Source: Herpetosiphonaceae bacterium (GTDB lineage Bacteria; Chloroflexota; Chloroflexia; Chloroflexales; Herpetosiphonaceae). Taken from it: a stretch of DNA of 64,000 bases. The notes beneath the pieces were generated by a model. That model saw only the letters and a program-made list of their open reading frames with translations. It was not told the DNA's origin and ran no database searches. How positions within the stretch are numbered: the first letter of the stretch is position 1; each line of letters begins with the position of its first letter. The stretch spans positions 62,001 to 126,000 of the forward strand of contig BPHZ01000007.1 in NCBI GenBank assembly GCA_026003835.1, in the 5' to 3' direction. Of the stretch, positions 35,270 through 42,638 are shown piece after piece. A program made the position numbers and the translations under genes.

Positions 35270-36568
35270 ATGCAGCCTTCAGAGCGAACAGCCTACGCGT
35301 GGCTTATCCAGAGCATGGGCGATGCGCTGATTGCCACCGACGCGAGCTTGCGCATTCGAGTCTGGAACAGAGCCGCGGAGGCGCTGTACGGCTGGCAGGC
35401 CAAGGAGGTTCAGGGCCGATCGGTTGGCGAGGTGATCCCTATCCTTGGATGCCTCGACACAGTCCATGACCCCGATCAGCTCTGCACGTTCTCGTTGCAC
35501 GCCTCCTGGCGTGCTGTCGTGATGCAGTGTGGCCGTGATAGCGCTGCGCTACAGGTTGATCTGTCGGGGCAGCCCATCCGTGATGGACAGGGTAGCCCGG
35601 TAGGTCTTGTGGTAGTGAGTCGCCCGATTGCCAGGTATCCGCAGACAGAGGTGCTCTATCAGGAGCTTCTGGAAGCAGTGCCGGATGCTCTGCTTGTTCT
35701 CAATGACGATGGCGCAGTTGCTGTCATCAATAGCCAGGCGCAGCAGCTGTTCGGTTATAAGCCATCCGAGATTGTGGGCCGGCCTCTGGAGGTGCTCTTT
35801 CCTGCGTGGCGGCAAAAGGAGAGCGGGGATCAGCGTGCGGCCCTCATCAATCCGGGAGGGATGGAGCAGGGATCCGGCGTGGAGGTTATGGCCAGGCGCA
35901 AGGATGGCAGCGAATTTGCGGCGGATATCAGGATGAATACAATCTCCATTGGAGGGGCGCTGTTGGTTATCGTCGCGATCCACGACATGACCGATCGGAG
36001 ACGTATGGAGCAGGAGCTGCGCCATACTGCGCTGCACGATCCGCTCACTGGTCTCTACAACCGCCGCTATGTCGATGAGTCGCTGGAGCGCGAGCTTGCG
36101 CGGGCGAGCCGTAGCGGCAGAGCGCTAACGGTCATGATGCTTGACCTTGACCACTTCAAAGAGCTGAACGATTCACTGGGCCACCCGGCAGGCGATATGC
36201 TGTTGCGTGAGGTGGGTCTGATATTGCAGCGTTCGACGCGGCGGGGGGATATCGCCTGCAGGTACGGTGGAGATGAGTTCTTGTTGCTTCTTCCGGAAAC
36301 CCCGCTTGAGGATGCGCTGCGTCGCGCCGACGATCTGCGCCGCCGGATTGATGAGCTTGCGCGGAATCGACAGCCTTCGGCGCTCCAGCCGGTCACTGTA
36401 TCGATCGGCGTGGCGATTTTTCCCGACCATGCTCTCACAGCGGGCGGTCTCATCGCCGCCGCCGATGCAGCTCTCTACGGCGCTAAGGTGGCGGGGCGAG
36501 ATCGTGTGATGATTGCCTGCGATAGCGACAATGCGGCGCTACCGGCGCCTAGCGATGGGCGCCGGTAG
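35270..36568 (+). CDS. Diguanylate cyclase with two PAS domains
   Basis: This 432-residue cytoplasmic protein makes cyclic di-GMP. Two PAS domains (about 5-120, LIQSMGDALIATDASLRIRVW; about 130-245, LLEAVPDALLVLNDDGAVAV) precede a GGDEF domain (about 260-425). The catalytic GGDEF is at residues 333-337 and an RxxD inhibitory site (RRGD) lies exactly five residues upstream, so product inhibition is expected. No EAL or HD-GYP phosphodiesterase is nearby. ATG 35270 has GGAG 8 bases ahead; the TTG at 35243 is less likely. The stop is embedded in a strong hairpin. Confidence 0.92.
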   Translation: MQPSERTAYAWLIQSMGDALIATDASLRIRVWNRAAEALYGWQAKEVQGRSVGEVIPILGCLDTVHDPDQLCTFSLHASWRAVVMQCGRDSAALQVDLSGQPIRDGQGSPVGLVVVSRPIARYPQTEVLYQELLEAVPDALLVLNDDGAVAVINSQAQQLFGYKPSEIVGRPLEVLFPAWRQKESGDQRAALINPGGMEQGSGVEVMARRKDGSEFAADIRMNTISIGGALLVIVAIHDMTDRRRMEQELRHTALHDPLTGLYNRRYVDESLERELARASRSGRALTVMMLDLDHFKELNDSLGHPAGDMLLREVGLILQRSTRRGDIACRYGGDEFLLLLPETPLEDALRRADDLRRRIDELARNRQPSALQPVTVSIGVAIFPDHALTAGGLIAAADAALYGAKVAGRDRVMIACDSDNAALPAPSDGRR

Positions 36569-36569
36569 C
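36538..36569. terminator. Hairpin overlapping the cyclase stop codon
   Basis: A perfect 12-pair stem (36538-36549 and 36558-36569, GCTACCGGCGCC and its complement) has an eight-base loop. The stop TAG (36566-36568) is in the 3' arm, so the last codons are part of the stem. The convergent CBS gene ends 75 bases away. Confidence 0.65.
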
Positions 36570-36643
36570 TTGTACCGCTCACGCCGTAGCTTCCCTTGCG
36601 TTGCGGGGCGGCGCTGCTCTGTGGGGAGGTACCTGGCCCCGCG

Positions 36644-37123
36644 TTAGCCCTTTATATCGTTCGCTCGCTCAAGGTAAAGCACCAGCGCCTCGAAAAGATC
36701 GCTCTCGGTCACGATCCCGACCACGAAAGTATTCTCGTCGACGACCGGCAGCCCGCCGAATTTGTGTTCGCGCATCAAGAGCGCCGCCTCGCGCAGGCTG
36801 GTCTCGGGCTGCACTGCGATCGGGTTCTCGGTCATCACCTCATAGACCTTGATGTGCTTGAGCGCGTCGGCAATCTCCAGCAGATCCATGCCCGCGGCGC
36901 GCAAAACCTCTGCGCCGCGGATATCGCCCTGCGTGATGATGCCGCGCAACTCGCCGGTATCGATGACAACCGGTAGCCGGCGGATATCGTGCTCGCGCAT
37001 GAGGGCAAGCGCCTCGCTGAGCGGCGCGGCCAGGTTGACGGTTATGGCCGGCGCAGTCATCCAGTAGCGGATCTCTTGCTCAGGATGAACCCTCCTGTGG
37101 TCCATCTGCTGTATGGTACTCAT
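36644..37123 (-). CDS. CBS-domain-pair protein
   Basis: This is a 159-residue cytoplasmic protein made of two CBS motifs (about 20-80 and 90-150): PLSEALALMREHDIRRLPVV then GIITQGDI, and SLREAALLMREHKFGGLPVV then GIVTESDL. Stand-alone CBS pairs bind adenine nucleotides and often serve as energy or stress sensors. Here it sits among Usp genes, a context also seen for hypoxic-response proteins elsewhere. GGAGG lies 5 bases before the ATG. Confidence 0.9.
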   Translation of the reverse strand: MSTIQQMDHRRVHPEQEIRYWMTAPAITVNLAAPLSEALALMREHDIRRLPVVIDTGELRGIITQGDIRGAEVLRAAGMDLLEIADALKHIKVYEVMTENPIAVQPETSLREAALLMREHKFGGLPVVDENTFVVGIVTESDLFEALVLYLERANDIKG

Positions 37124-37140
37124 AGGAACCTCCGCGGTAA

Positions 37141-37162
37141 GCCCACGACTGCGGTCGTGGGC
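37141..37162 (-). terminator. Terminator of the cupredoxin gene
   Basis: GCCCACGAC (37141-37149) and GTCGTGGGC (37154-37162) form a nine-pair stem with a TGCG tetraloop. On the minus strand it lies 60 bases past the cupredoxin stop and before the CBS gene. Confidence 0.6.
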
Positions 37163-37221
37163 GGAATGCGGCTAGAGGCCATGCCCGGATGCCGATGTGG
37201 ATCGCGACTCTTGGGTGCGAT

Positions 37222-37686
37222 CTAGTCCTCCACTTGCAATATCCCCGACATGCCTGCCTCTTTATGTCCGGCGATTGTACAGATAAACTCATACTCTCCG
37301 GCTTTGGTTGGCGTAAACGTTAGTGTGGCCGACTTCCCCGGCATTGCAACAACATGGGTTGCAGGCGATGATGACGAGTGGCTATGGCTATCTTCGCCGG
37401 CCTCAGAAGAGCTGTGAATATCTTTGGCCTCGATTGCTGCAATTGACCAATCATGTTCGATATTTCCATTGTTTTTAAAGACGATTGTAATGGGCTGATT
37501 TGCTTTTGCCTTGATCGTCTTTGGGGCAAAGCTAAACTCCGTTGCGACGATCTCTACCGTTGTTTGCTTCGCTCCGTCACTGCCCTCGGTGCTGGACGCC
37601 GGCGTGTCTGCGGCGCCACAGGCGGCCAGGATGAGCAGGGCGCCAGCTATGAGGAGTACGAGGACCTGCTGTGGATAGGATTTCAT
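37222..37686 (-). CDS. Cupredoxin-domain lipoprotein
   Basis: This is a 154-residue exported protein with a lipoprotein signal (LLILAAC, Cys at residue 23). One cupredoxin domain carries type 1 copper ligands: His in NIEHDWS, then Cys, His and Met in FICTIAGHKEAGM near the C-terminus. A low-complexity insertion rich in Ser, His and Glu/Asp (HSSSEAGEDSHSHSSSS) splits the domain just after the first His ligand, unusual for plastocyanin-like folds. It may carry electrons outside the membrane, for example from the multicopper oxidase at 25.7 kb. GGAGGAAG precedes the ATG. Confidence 0.85.
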   Translation of the reverse strand: MKSYPQQVLVLLIAGALLILAACGAADTPASSTEGSDGAKQTTVEIVATEFSFAPKTIKAKANQPITIVFKNNGNIEHDWSIAAIEAKDIHSSSEAGEDSHSHSSSSPATHVVAMPGKSATLTFTPTKAGEYEFICTIAGHKEAGMSGILQVED

Positions 37687-37744
37687 GACGAAACTTCCTC
37701 CGATACACTACTAATCTACTACCACCGCACAGATGGTGATGAGT

Positions 37745-37770
37745 CAGGGGGAGCGGAGAGGCGTAGCCCT
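37745..37770. repeat. Short palindromic repeat, copy A
   Basis: The segment GGGGGAGC...GGCGTAGCCCTC matches a second copy near 61488-61515. Both fold as a short hairpin with loop CGTA(G); here the stem is imperfect. It lies downstream of a Usp gene and upstream of the cupredoxin gene, in a spacer with no other feature. Confidence 0.4.
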
Positions 37771-37877
37771 CGTCCTCATCACCACCTATGTCGTTGACCG
37801 TGACGACTGTCACAACCATGAAACACCTGATGACACCTGCCTTCTGTAGTAATGGCATAACCTGCGAGGAATGTTTT

Positions 37878-37902
37878 TTCACCCTCTCAGATCCAGGGTG
37901 AA
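37878..37902 (-). terminator. Hairpin after the single-domain Usp gene
   Basis: TTCACCCT (37878-37885) and AGGGTGAA (37895-37902) form an eight-pair stem with nine-base loop. It lies eight bases past the minus-strand stop. An A tract, not a T tract, follows on that strand, so termination would not be of the classical kind. Confidence 0.45.
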
Positions 37903-37910
37903 CGCATACA

Positions 37911-38486
37911 TTATAATCGCTTTCTTTCGCTGGTCGATTCGTACGATGGCGCCATCGATCGATCGACGAAAGGCGAGTCATCAGGCGACTCCGCGACGGT
38001 TGTATAGTCTGACTCGGGCTGCTCTGCATCTTGATCATTGCGGATGCGCACCAGCAGCAGCGGTACGGGCGCTGAGCGCAGCACCCTCTCGGCAACACTT
38101 CCAAAGGTCCAGCGGCTAACCCCACTCCGTCCATGTGTCGCCATAGCGATCATTGTCACATCTGGATCTTGCGAGGCGCGTGCCAGGATCATCGCCGCAG
38201 GATCGCCCTCGCAGGATTGGACGTCAACCTCCAGCCCTTCGGCACGCAGATTCCGCGCGATATTCTGCAAGTACTGGAACGCATCGGCGAGATCGGCCTG
38301 TCGCTGCTCGGCGGCGATAGTCGCAATGGGGATGGGCCAGCCAAGCGTGTGCATCATGGGGATGACCTCAACAACCCGCAGCAACTTCAGTCCGCTGTCG
38401 GTTGCCTGCGCGAGGGCGGCCGCGTACGGCAGCACCTGCTCAGCCAGCGTCGATCCATCCAATGGGACAAGTATTTTTCGTTCCAT
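37911..38486 (-). CDS. Single-domain universal stress protein
   Basis: This is a 191-residue cytoplasmic protein. One Usp domain (about 1-145) starts KILVPLDGSTLAEQVLPYAA and ends with MATHGRSGVSRWTFGSVAER and VLRSAPVPLLLVR. The C-terminal 45 residues are a charged tail (DQDAEQPESD...) with no known fold. AAGGAGG precedes the ATG. It differs from the tandem forms at 31.3 and 42.6 kb in having one domain. Confidence 0.9.
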   Translation of the reverse strand: MERKILVPLDGSTLAEQVLPYAAALAQATDSGLKLLRVVEVIPMMHTLGWPIPIATIAAEQRQADLADAFQYLQNIARNLRAEGLEVDVQSCEGDPAAMILARASQDPDVTMIAMATHGRSGVSRWTFGSVAERVLRSAPVPLLLVRIRNDQDAEQPESDYTTVAESPDDSPFVDRSMAPSYESTSERKRL

Positions 38487-38834
38487 AGCCGCCTCCTTGC
38501 GTGGATTGCAATACCCTTCTCTCTCCCGTAAGGCTGTCCCATCTCACGTTGATGGTATATCGCCGGCGGCTAAAATAGAGAAAAAAGGCCTCCATTGTAG
38601 AGGGAGGTATCTTCACTATTGAGGCGTGATTGACCTGAGGGGCAATGGTCGGTATGATCATACAAGAGCGCGCGGGACTGCTTCTCGCTGCGCCCACAGC
38701 GGACGATCTGATTGATATGTTTTGTTTTACGGGCTCCGCGGCGTTGCGCTGCGTGTGATGCCCCCTGATCGACACAATGACCCTGGCGGCGCTCTCGTGC
38801 AGCGCTACCCTAAGGCTACATGAAGGAGGAGGCT
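38487..38834. other. Divergent intergenic region
   Basis: About 350 bases separate the Usp gene and the response regulator gene. It holds the promoter at 38630-38658, which leaves a leader of about 170 bases before the regulator. I see no credible gene; the leader contains GC-rich segments but no clear single fold. Confidence 0.5.
38630..38658 (+). promoter_or_regulatory. Promoter of the winged-helix response regulator
   Basis: TTGACC at 38630-38635, a 17-base spacer and TATGAT at 38653-38658 form a good sigma70-type promoter. Confidence 0.7.
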
Positions 38835-39641
38835 ATGGAGCATGGACCCAGCCGTATTCTGGTGGTCGATGATGAGCTGCCCATCCGTACCACGCTGGGC
38901 GACCTCTTGCGCCGCCGCGGCTACCTGGTCGAGACCGCCGCCAGCGGCGAAGAGGCCCTGGCGCTCATCCACCAGCGCCCTTTTGATCTGCTGCTGCTGG
39001 ATTTGAAAATGCCCGGCCTGGGTGGGCTGGAGGTGGCGCAGCGCGCCCGCGAGCGCCAGCCCCAGGCGGCCATTATCATCCTCACCGGCCACGGCTCGCT
39101 GGAGAGCGCGCTGGAAGGCATGCACCTTGGGGTGTTTGACTACTTGCTCAAGACTGCCAGTCCCCAGGAGGTGCTGGCACGGGTGGAGGCGGCCATCGCC
39201 CAGCAGCAGGAGGCGCAGCGCCAGCGGGCGTTGCTGGAGGCGCTGCATAAGGTGGTGAGCGAGCTGCAAGGCCGGGCTGGAGAGGAGCGGGCGGTGGAGC
39301 CGGGGCCGGCGGAGGGCTGGATCCGGGTGGGCGATCTCCAGATCTCGACCTGGAAGCAACAGGCGCGGCTGGGCGATCAGGTGCTCAACCTAACGCCGAC
39401 GGAGTTTCGGGTGTTGGTGTGTCTGGCACAGCAGGCGGGACAGGTGATGAGCTACCAGCAGATCATTCGCTGCGCGCAGGGATATGAGGCGGCGTCATAT
39501 GAGGCGGCGGAGCTGATCAAGCCGCATATCTATCATCTGCGGCAGAAGCTGGAGCCTGACCCAAGCAACCCGCGCTATATCCTGACTGTACGCGGAACCG
39601 GCTATCTCCTGGCCGTATCCGAGCAGCAGAAGAGCCCTTAA
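38835..39641 (+). CDS. OmpR/PhoB-type response regulator
   Basis: This is a 268-residue regulator. The receiver (about 8-125) has VVDDE, acceptor Asp in LLLDLKMPG, Thr in ILTGHG and Lys in LLKTAS. A Gln/Ala/Glu-rich linker leads to a winged-helix domain (about 165-265) with LNLTPTEFRVLVCLAQQAGQ, IKPHIYHLRQKLEPDPSNPR and VRGTGYLL. The Lys site is followed by Thr-Ala rather than Pro. AAGGAGGAGG precedes ATG 38835. No histidine kinase is adjacent, so its partner is elsewhere; the kinase at 28.9 kb is the only one in view. Confidence 0.9.
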   Translation: MEHGPSRILVVDDELPIRTTLGDLLRRRGYLVETAASGEEALALIHQRPFDLLLLDLKMPGLGGLEVAQRARERQPQAAIIILTGHGSLESALEGMHLGVFDYLLKTASPQEVLARVEAAIAQQQEAQRQRALLEALHKVVSELQGRAGEERAVEPGPAEGWIRVGDLQISTWKQQARLGDQVLNLTPTEFRVLVCLAQQAGQVMSYQQIIRCAQGYEAASYEAAELIKPHIYHLRQKLEPDPSNPRYILTVRGTGYLLAVSEQQKSP

Positions 39642-39679
39642 TCTATCTTGGCTTCGCCATGATCCGGGTCATCTATCCC

Positions 39680-39718
39680 AGAGCCGGCAGCGGGCGCTGA
39701 ACGCGCAGAGCCGGCTCT
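39680..39718 (+). terminator. Terminator of the response regulator gene
   Basis: AGAGCCGGC (39680-39688) and GCCGGCTCT (39710-39718) form a nine-pair stem with a 21-base loop that contains GCG/CGC pairs. It begins 38 bases after the stop. Confidence 0.55.
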
Positions 39719-39796
39719 CGCCATGATGCAGCCTGTTTATGCCATACTCCGCCGCAGGGAAGGCGCTTATGCAATGGTCCAACCTTCAGGCTCTTC

Positions 39797-39832
39797 TTGA
39801 AATTTTCGATATATTGTGATAAATATAACAAT
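39797..39832 (+). promoter_or_regulatory. Promoter and operator-like palindrome of the monooxygenase gene
   Basis: TTGAAA (39797-39802), 17 bases and TAAATA (39820-39825) lie in a conspicuously AT-rich stretch of about 60 bases. Across the -10 lies ATTGT-n10-ACAAT (39813-39832), an inverted repeat of the kind bound by TetR- or MarR-type repressors. No such regulator gene is adjacent. Confidence 0.5.
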
Positions 39833-39862
39833 AAACACATAACGATTTAAGGATAAACCTCA

Positions 39863-41047
39863 ATGAGCCACAACGAAGAGACGATCCTGATTATCGGCGG
39901 CGGCATCGGGGGGGTGGCAGCAGCGCTGGCTCTCTCCAGCGTTGGTTTTCCGGTGCGCGTATTTGAGCGCGCGCCGCAGCTCCGTGAAGTAGGGGCCGGT
40001 CTGGCGCTCTGGTCCAACGCCATGCGAGTTCTCGATCAGTTGGGCGTAGGCGAGCGTATTCGTCAGATCGCAATGCCCTTACGATACGCGGAGGTGTGCA
40101 CGTGGGGTGGATCGGTGCTCAGCCGGGTAGGTATCGAGCAGGTTATTGGGCAAGGGGCGGCTAACTATGTGATGCATCGAGCCGAGCTCCACGCCGCAAT
40201 CGCCGAGCGACTTCCCGCCGGAGTCATTGAAACGGGAGCGGAGTGTGTGAGCTTTGAGCAGTCCGGCGTAGGCGTCATAGCGCACTTTAAGGGCCGTGAG
40301 CCGGCCAGAGGCAGCCTGCTCATCGGCGCCGATGGTATTCACTCGGTTGTGCGTGCGGCGCTCTGGGGGGCGGATCGCGTGCGCTACTCAGGCCAAACCT
40401 GCTACCGCGGTATTGCGCTGATGGCGCCTCCCGATCCATACATCATTCGGGAAGTCTGGGGTCCTGGCAGGCGAGCGGGGATCTGCCCGCTTGACGAGCG
40501 GCGCGTGTACTGGTGGTTAGCGTTAAACGCTCCCGCCGGCGAGCGTGATGATCCCGCCAGGCGGCGCGATTTCTTGCTGGAGCAATTCAGCGGCTGGCCG
40601 TTTGCGCTTCCTCAGCTTATCGCCGCAACCAATGGCGATATTCTACGCAATGATCTCATCGACCGTCGCCCGCTACAGCGTTGGAGCAGCGGACGAGTGA
40701 CGCTCCTTGGGGATGCGGCTCACCCGATGCTGCCAAACCTTGGACAGGGCGCCTGCACTGCCATTGAAGATGCTCTGGTGCTTGCCCGCTCGATTGCCAG
40801 GTATGGCCCAACCGCGGAGGCGCTGCGGCGCTATGAGCATGAGCGGATCGGCCGCACGACGCGGATCGTGCGCCAGTCCTGGCGTATGGGTGGACCTGTG
40901 CGCTGGCGGAATCCATTGGCGCTGCGGCTGCGTGAGATGCTGGTTCGCGCCATTCCCGCGCCGATCCTGGCTCAACAGCTTCGAGAGCAGATTGGCTTTG
41001 ACGTAGGCCCTCTGCGCCAGGCGAACGCTCCGCGCTCCATCCCCTGA
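39863..41047 (+). CDS. FAD-dependent aromatic-ring-type monooxygenase
   Basis: This is a 394-residue flavoprotein of the PheA/UbiH/salicylate hydroxylase superfamily. It has the GxGxxG motif (IIGGGIGGVAAALALSSVGF), EVGAGLALWSNAMRVLDQLG, the DG motif LLIGADGIHSVVRA, and the GD motif LLGDAAHPMLPNLGQGACTA. These indicate a single-component NAD(P)H-using hydroxylase. The substrate is unknown and no ring-cleavage genes are nearby. AAGGA precedes the ATG. It stands alone with its own AT-rich promoter region. Confidence 0.88.
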   Translation: MSHNEETILIIGGGIGGVAAALALSSVGFPVRVFERAPQLREVGAGLALWSNAMRVLDQLGVGERIRQIAMPLRYAEVCTWGGSVLSRVGIEQVIGQGAANYVMHRAELHAAIAERLPAGVIETGAECVSFEQSGVGVIAHFKGREPARGSLLIGADGIHSVVRAALWGADRVRYSGQTCYRGIALMAPPDPYIIREVWGPGRRAGICPLDERRVYWWLALNAPAGERDDPARRRDFLLEQFSGWPFALPQLIAATNGDILRNDLIDRRPLQRWSSGRVTLLGDAAHPMLPNLGQGACTAIEDALVLARSIARYGPTAEALRRYEHERIGRTTRIVRQSWRMGGPVRWRNPLALRLREMLVRAIPAPILAQQLREQIGFDVGPLRQANAPRSIP

Positions 41048-41188
41048 TACCGGCGTGCCGTCGATTGCCGGCGCCCAGCTCCGGCTGTATGCTCCTCTGA
41101 AGGTACAGTGGTTGCTGCAATTGGGCGTGGTTGACCAGATACAGGCTGGTTGCCTGCCGATGTGTGCTGAGATGAGAGGAGTGGCTGT

Positions 41189-41704
41189 ATGCCGGAGTGG
41201 TACGACGAGCGCAGGGAAGATAGGCGCAACCTTGACGCGAACGAACGCGAGCGACGCCGCTATGGCGATGATTATGATCTCCAGAGCACCTACTATGGCC
41301 GTGAGTTCGATGAACTGTACTATGGTCTCCGCTACGGCGGTACGGAGCGGACAGGGCGACCCGCCTTTGGCCGCGCAACCGGGTATGGTGAACCATCCGA
41401 GAACTATCCCGATCCGTGGCTGGCTCCCGGTCCCTACACAGGTCGCGGCCCGCGCGGCTACCGGCGCTCGGACGATTACATCCGTGAGGATGTCTGCACC
41501 CACTTGACCTGGCACGGTGACATCGACGCCAGCGATATCGAAGTCAGGGTGCAGAATGGCGAGGTGATGCTGGAGGGTACTGTTGACAGCCGCCAGACGA
41601 AGCGCCTGGCTGAGGAGGTGGCGGAGTCGGTTCCGGGCGTCGCGGATGTCCACAATCGGCTGCGTATCGGCCAAAGTGGACAGGAACGTCAGGAGCAACT
41701 GTGA
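41189..41704 (+). CDS. BON-domain protein
   Basis: This is a 171-residue protein. The N-terminal 95 residues are hydrophilic, rich in Arg, Tyr, Asp and Gly (YGDDYDLQSTYYGREFDELY), and probably disordered. A BON domain follows (about 98-165): DDYIREDVCTHLTWHGDIDA, VRVQNGEVMLEGTVDSRQTK, VPGVADVHNRLRI. No signal peptide is visible, so it is a cytoplasmic form like those associated with stress proteins. BON domains bind phospholipid or other surfaces. GAGGAG lies 9 bases ahead of the ATG. A long perfect hairpin lies downstream. Confidence 0.85.
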   Translation: MPEWYDERREDRRNLDANERERRRYGDDYDLQSTYYGREFDELYYGLRYGGTERTGRPAFGRATGYGEPSENYPDPWLAPGPYTGRGPRGYRRSDDYIREDVCTHLTWHGDIDASDIEVRVQNGEVMLEGTVDSRQTKRLAEEVAESVPGVADVHNRLRIGQSGQERQEQL

Positions 41705-41746
41705 CTGCCGAGGGATATCACTCGATAAATGCCCTGGCCTCTTAGG

Positions 41747-41791
41747 CTCCTGTCTGCAACAAGAAGATCGTCTCCTTGTTGCAGACAGGAG
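41747..41791. terminator. Long perfect hairpin between convergent genes
   Basis: CTCCTGTCTGCAACAAG (41747-41763) and its exact complement (41775-41791) form a 17-pair stem with an 11-base loop. It lies 42 bases after the BON gene stop and 46 bases before the convergent SDR stop. No T run flanks it. It is the longest perfect inverted repeat I found in the window. Confidence 0.65.
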
Positions 41792-41836
41792 TGACTGGAG
41801 AAGTTGCGGAGTCGATTCCACACCAAGACTGCCACT

Positions 41837-42601
41837 CTACTGGGCGATGTACCCCCCATCGACAAGCAGGCTATGGCCTGTAATGAACGAGGCATTGTCG
41901 GAGCAGAGCCAGACGACCGCCTCGGCAATCTCTTCGGGCGTGCCCAGGCGCCTGATCGGATGGAGATTAACCAGCGTCTGGTACATTGGGTTCTGCTCGT
42001 CGAGCAGTCCTGCCCGCTCAAGCATCGGGGTCACGATGAACGCGGGGCAGACAGCATTGATCCTGATGCCTTGAGAGGAGTAGTCGAGCGCTGCTGTCTT
42101 GGTCAAACCAATGACGCCATGTTTTGCCGCAACATAGGCCGGGGCGCCTGAGAAGCCCACCGTGCCCAAGATCGAGGACATATTGACAATGGCGCCGCCG
42201 TGCTTCAGGATCTCCGGGATCTCGTACTTCATGCACAGGTAGACGCCGGTTAAATTGACGGCGATCACCTGATTCCAGCTTTCTTCGGGATAATCGGCAA
42301 CAGGCACGAGCGTTCCTTCGATCCCTGCGTTGTTGCATGCATAATCCAGGCGGCCAAAGGTCTTGACTGTCTTGTCGATCAGCGCCCTGACCTCCGCCGG
42401 CTGCGAGACATCTGTCTTAACGAAGAGCGCTTCGCCGCCGTCGCGCCTGATCATATCGACGGTCTCCAGGCCCTGATCTTCCCGCACATCGGCGACGACG
42501 ACTCGTGCTCCCTCACTCGCAAAGGCAACTGCTGTCGCCCTGCCGATGCCGGAGCTGCCGCCGGTGACCAGCGCGACCTTGCCTTCAAACTGGCGTGTCA
42601 T
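41837..42601 (-). CDS. Short-chain dehydrogenase/reductase
   Basis: This is a 254-residue NAD(P)-dependent classical SDR. It has the cofactor motif VTGGSSGIGRATAVA, NNAGIEG, the catalytic Ser in NMSSILGTVG, and YVAAKHG with the Tyr and Lys. VVVADVR (acidic residue after strand 2) favours NAD. Many annotated 'glucose 1-dehydrogenases' look like this, but the substrate cannot be read from sequence. AAAGGA precedes the ATG. The upstream Usp gene on the same strand ends 38 bases away. Confidence 0.9.
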   Translation of the reverse strand: MTRQFEGKVALVTGGSSGIGRATAVAFASEGARVVVADVREDQGLETVDMIRRDGGEALFVKTDVSQPAEVRALIDKTVKTFGRLDYACNNAGIEGTLVPVADYPEESWNQVIAVNLTGVYLCMKYEIPEILKHGGAIVNMSSILGTVGFSGAPAYVAAKHGVIGLTKTAALDYSSQGIRINAVCPAFIVTPMLERAGLLDEQNPMYQTLVNLHPIRRLGTPEEIAEAVVWLCSDNASFITGHSLLVDGGYIAQ

Positions 42602-42638
42602 GGCGAATTCCTTTCACTATAAGCACAGCGCAGCAGGA

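Noticed and set aside
38654..38760. 34-codon frame before the winged-helix response regulator that could be a leader peptide.
   Set aside because: Its ATG overlaps the -10 element of the predicted promoter, so it would not be transcribed from it; no ribosome binding site.
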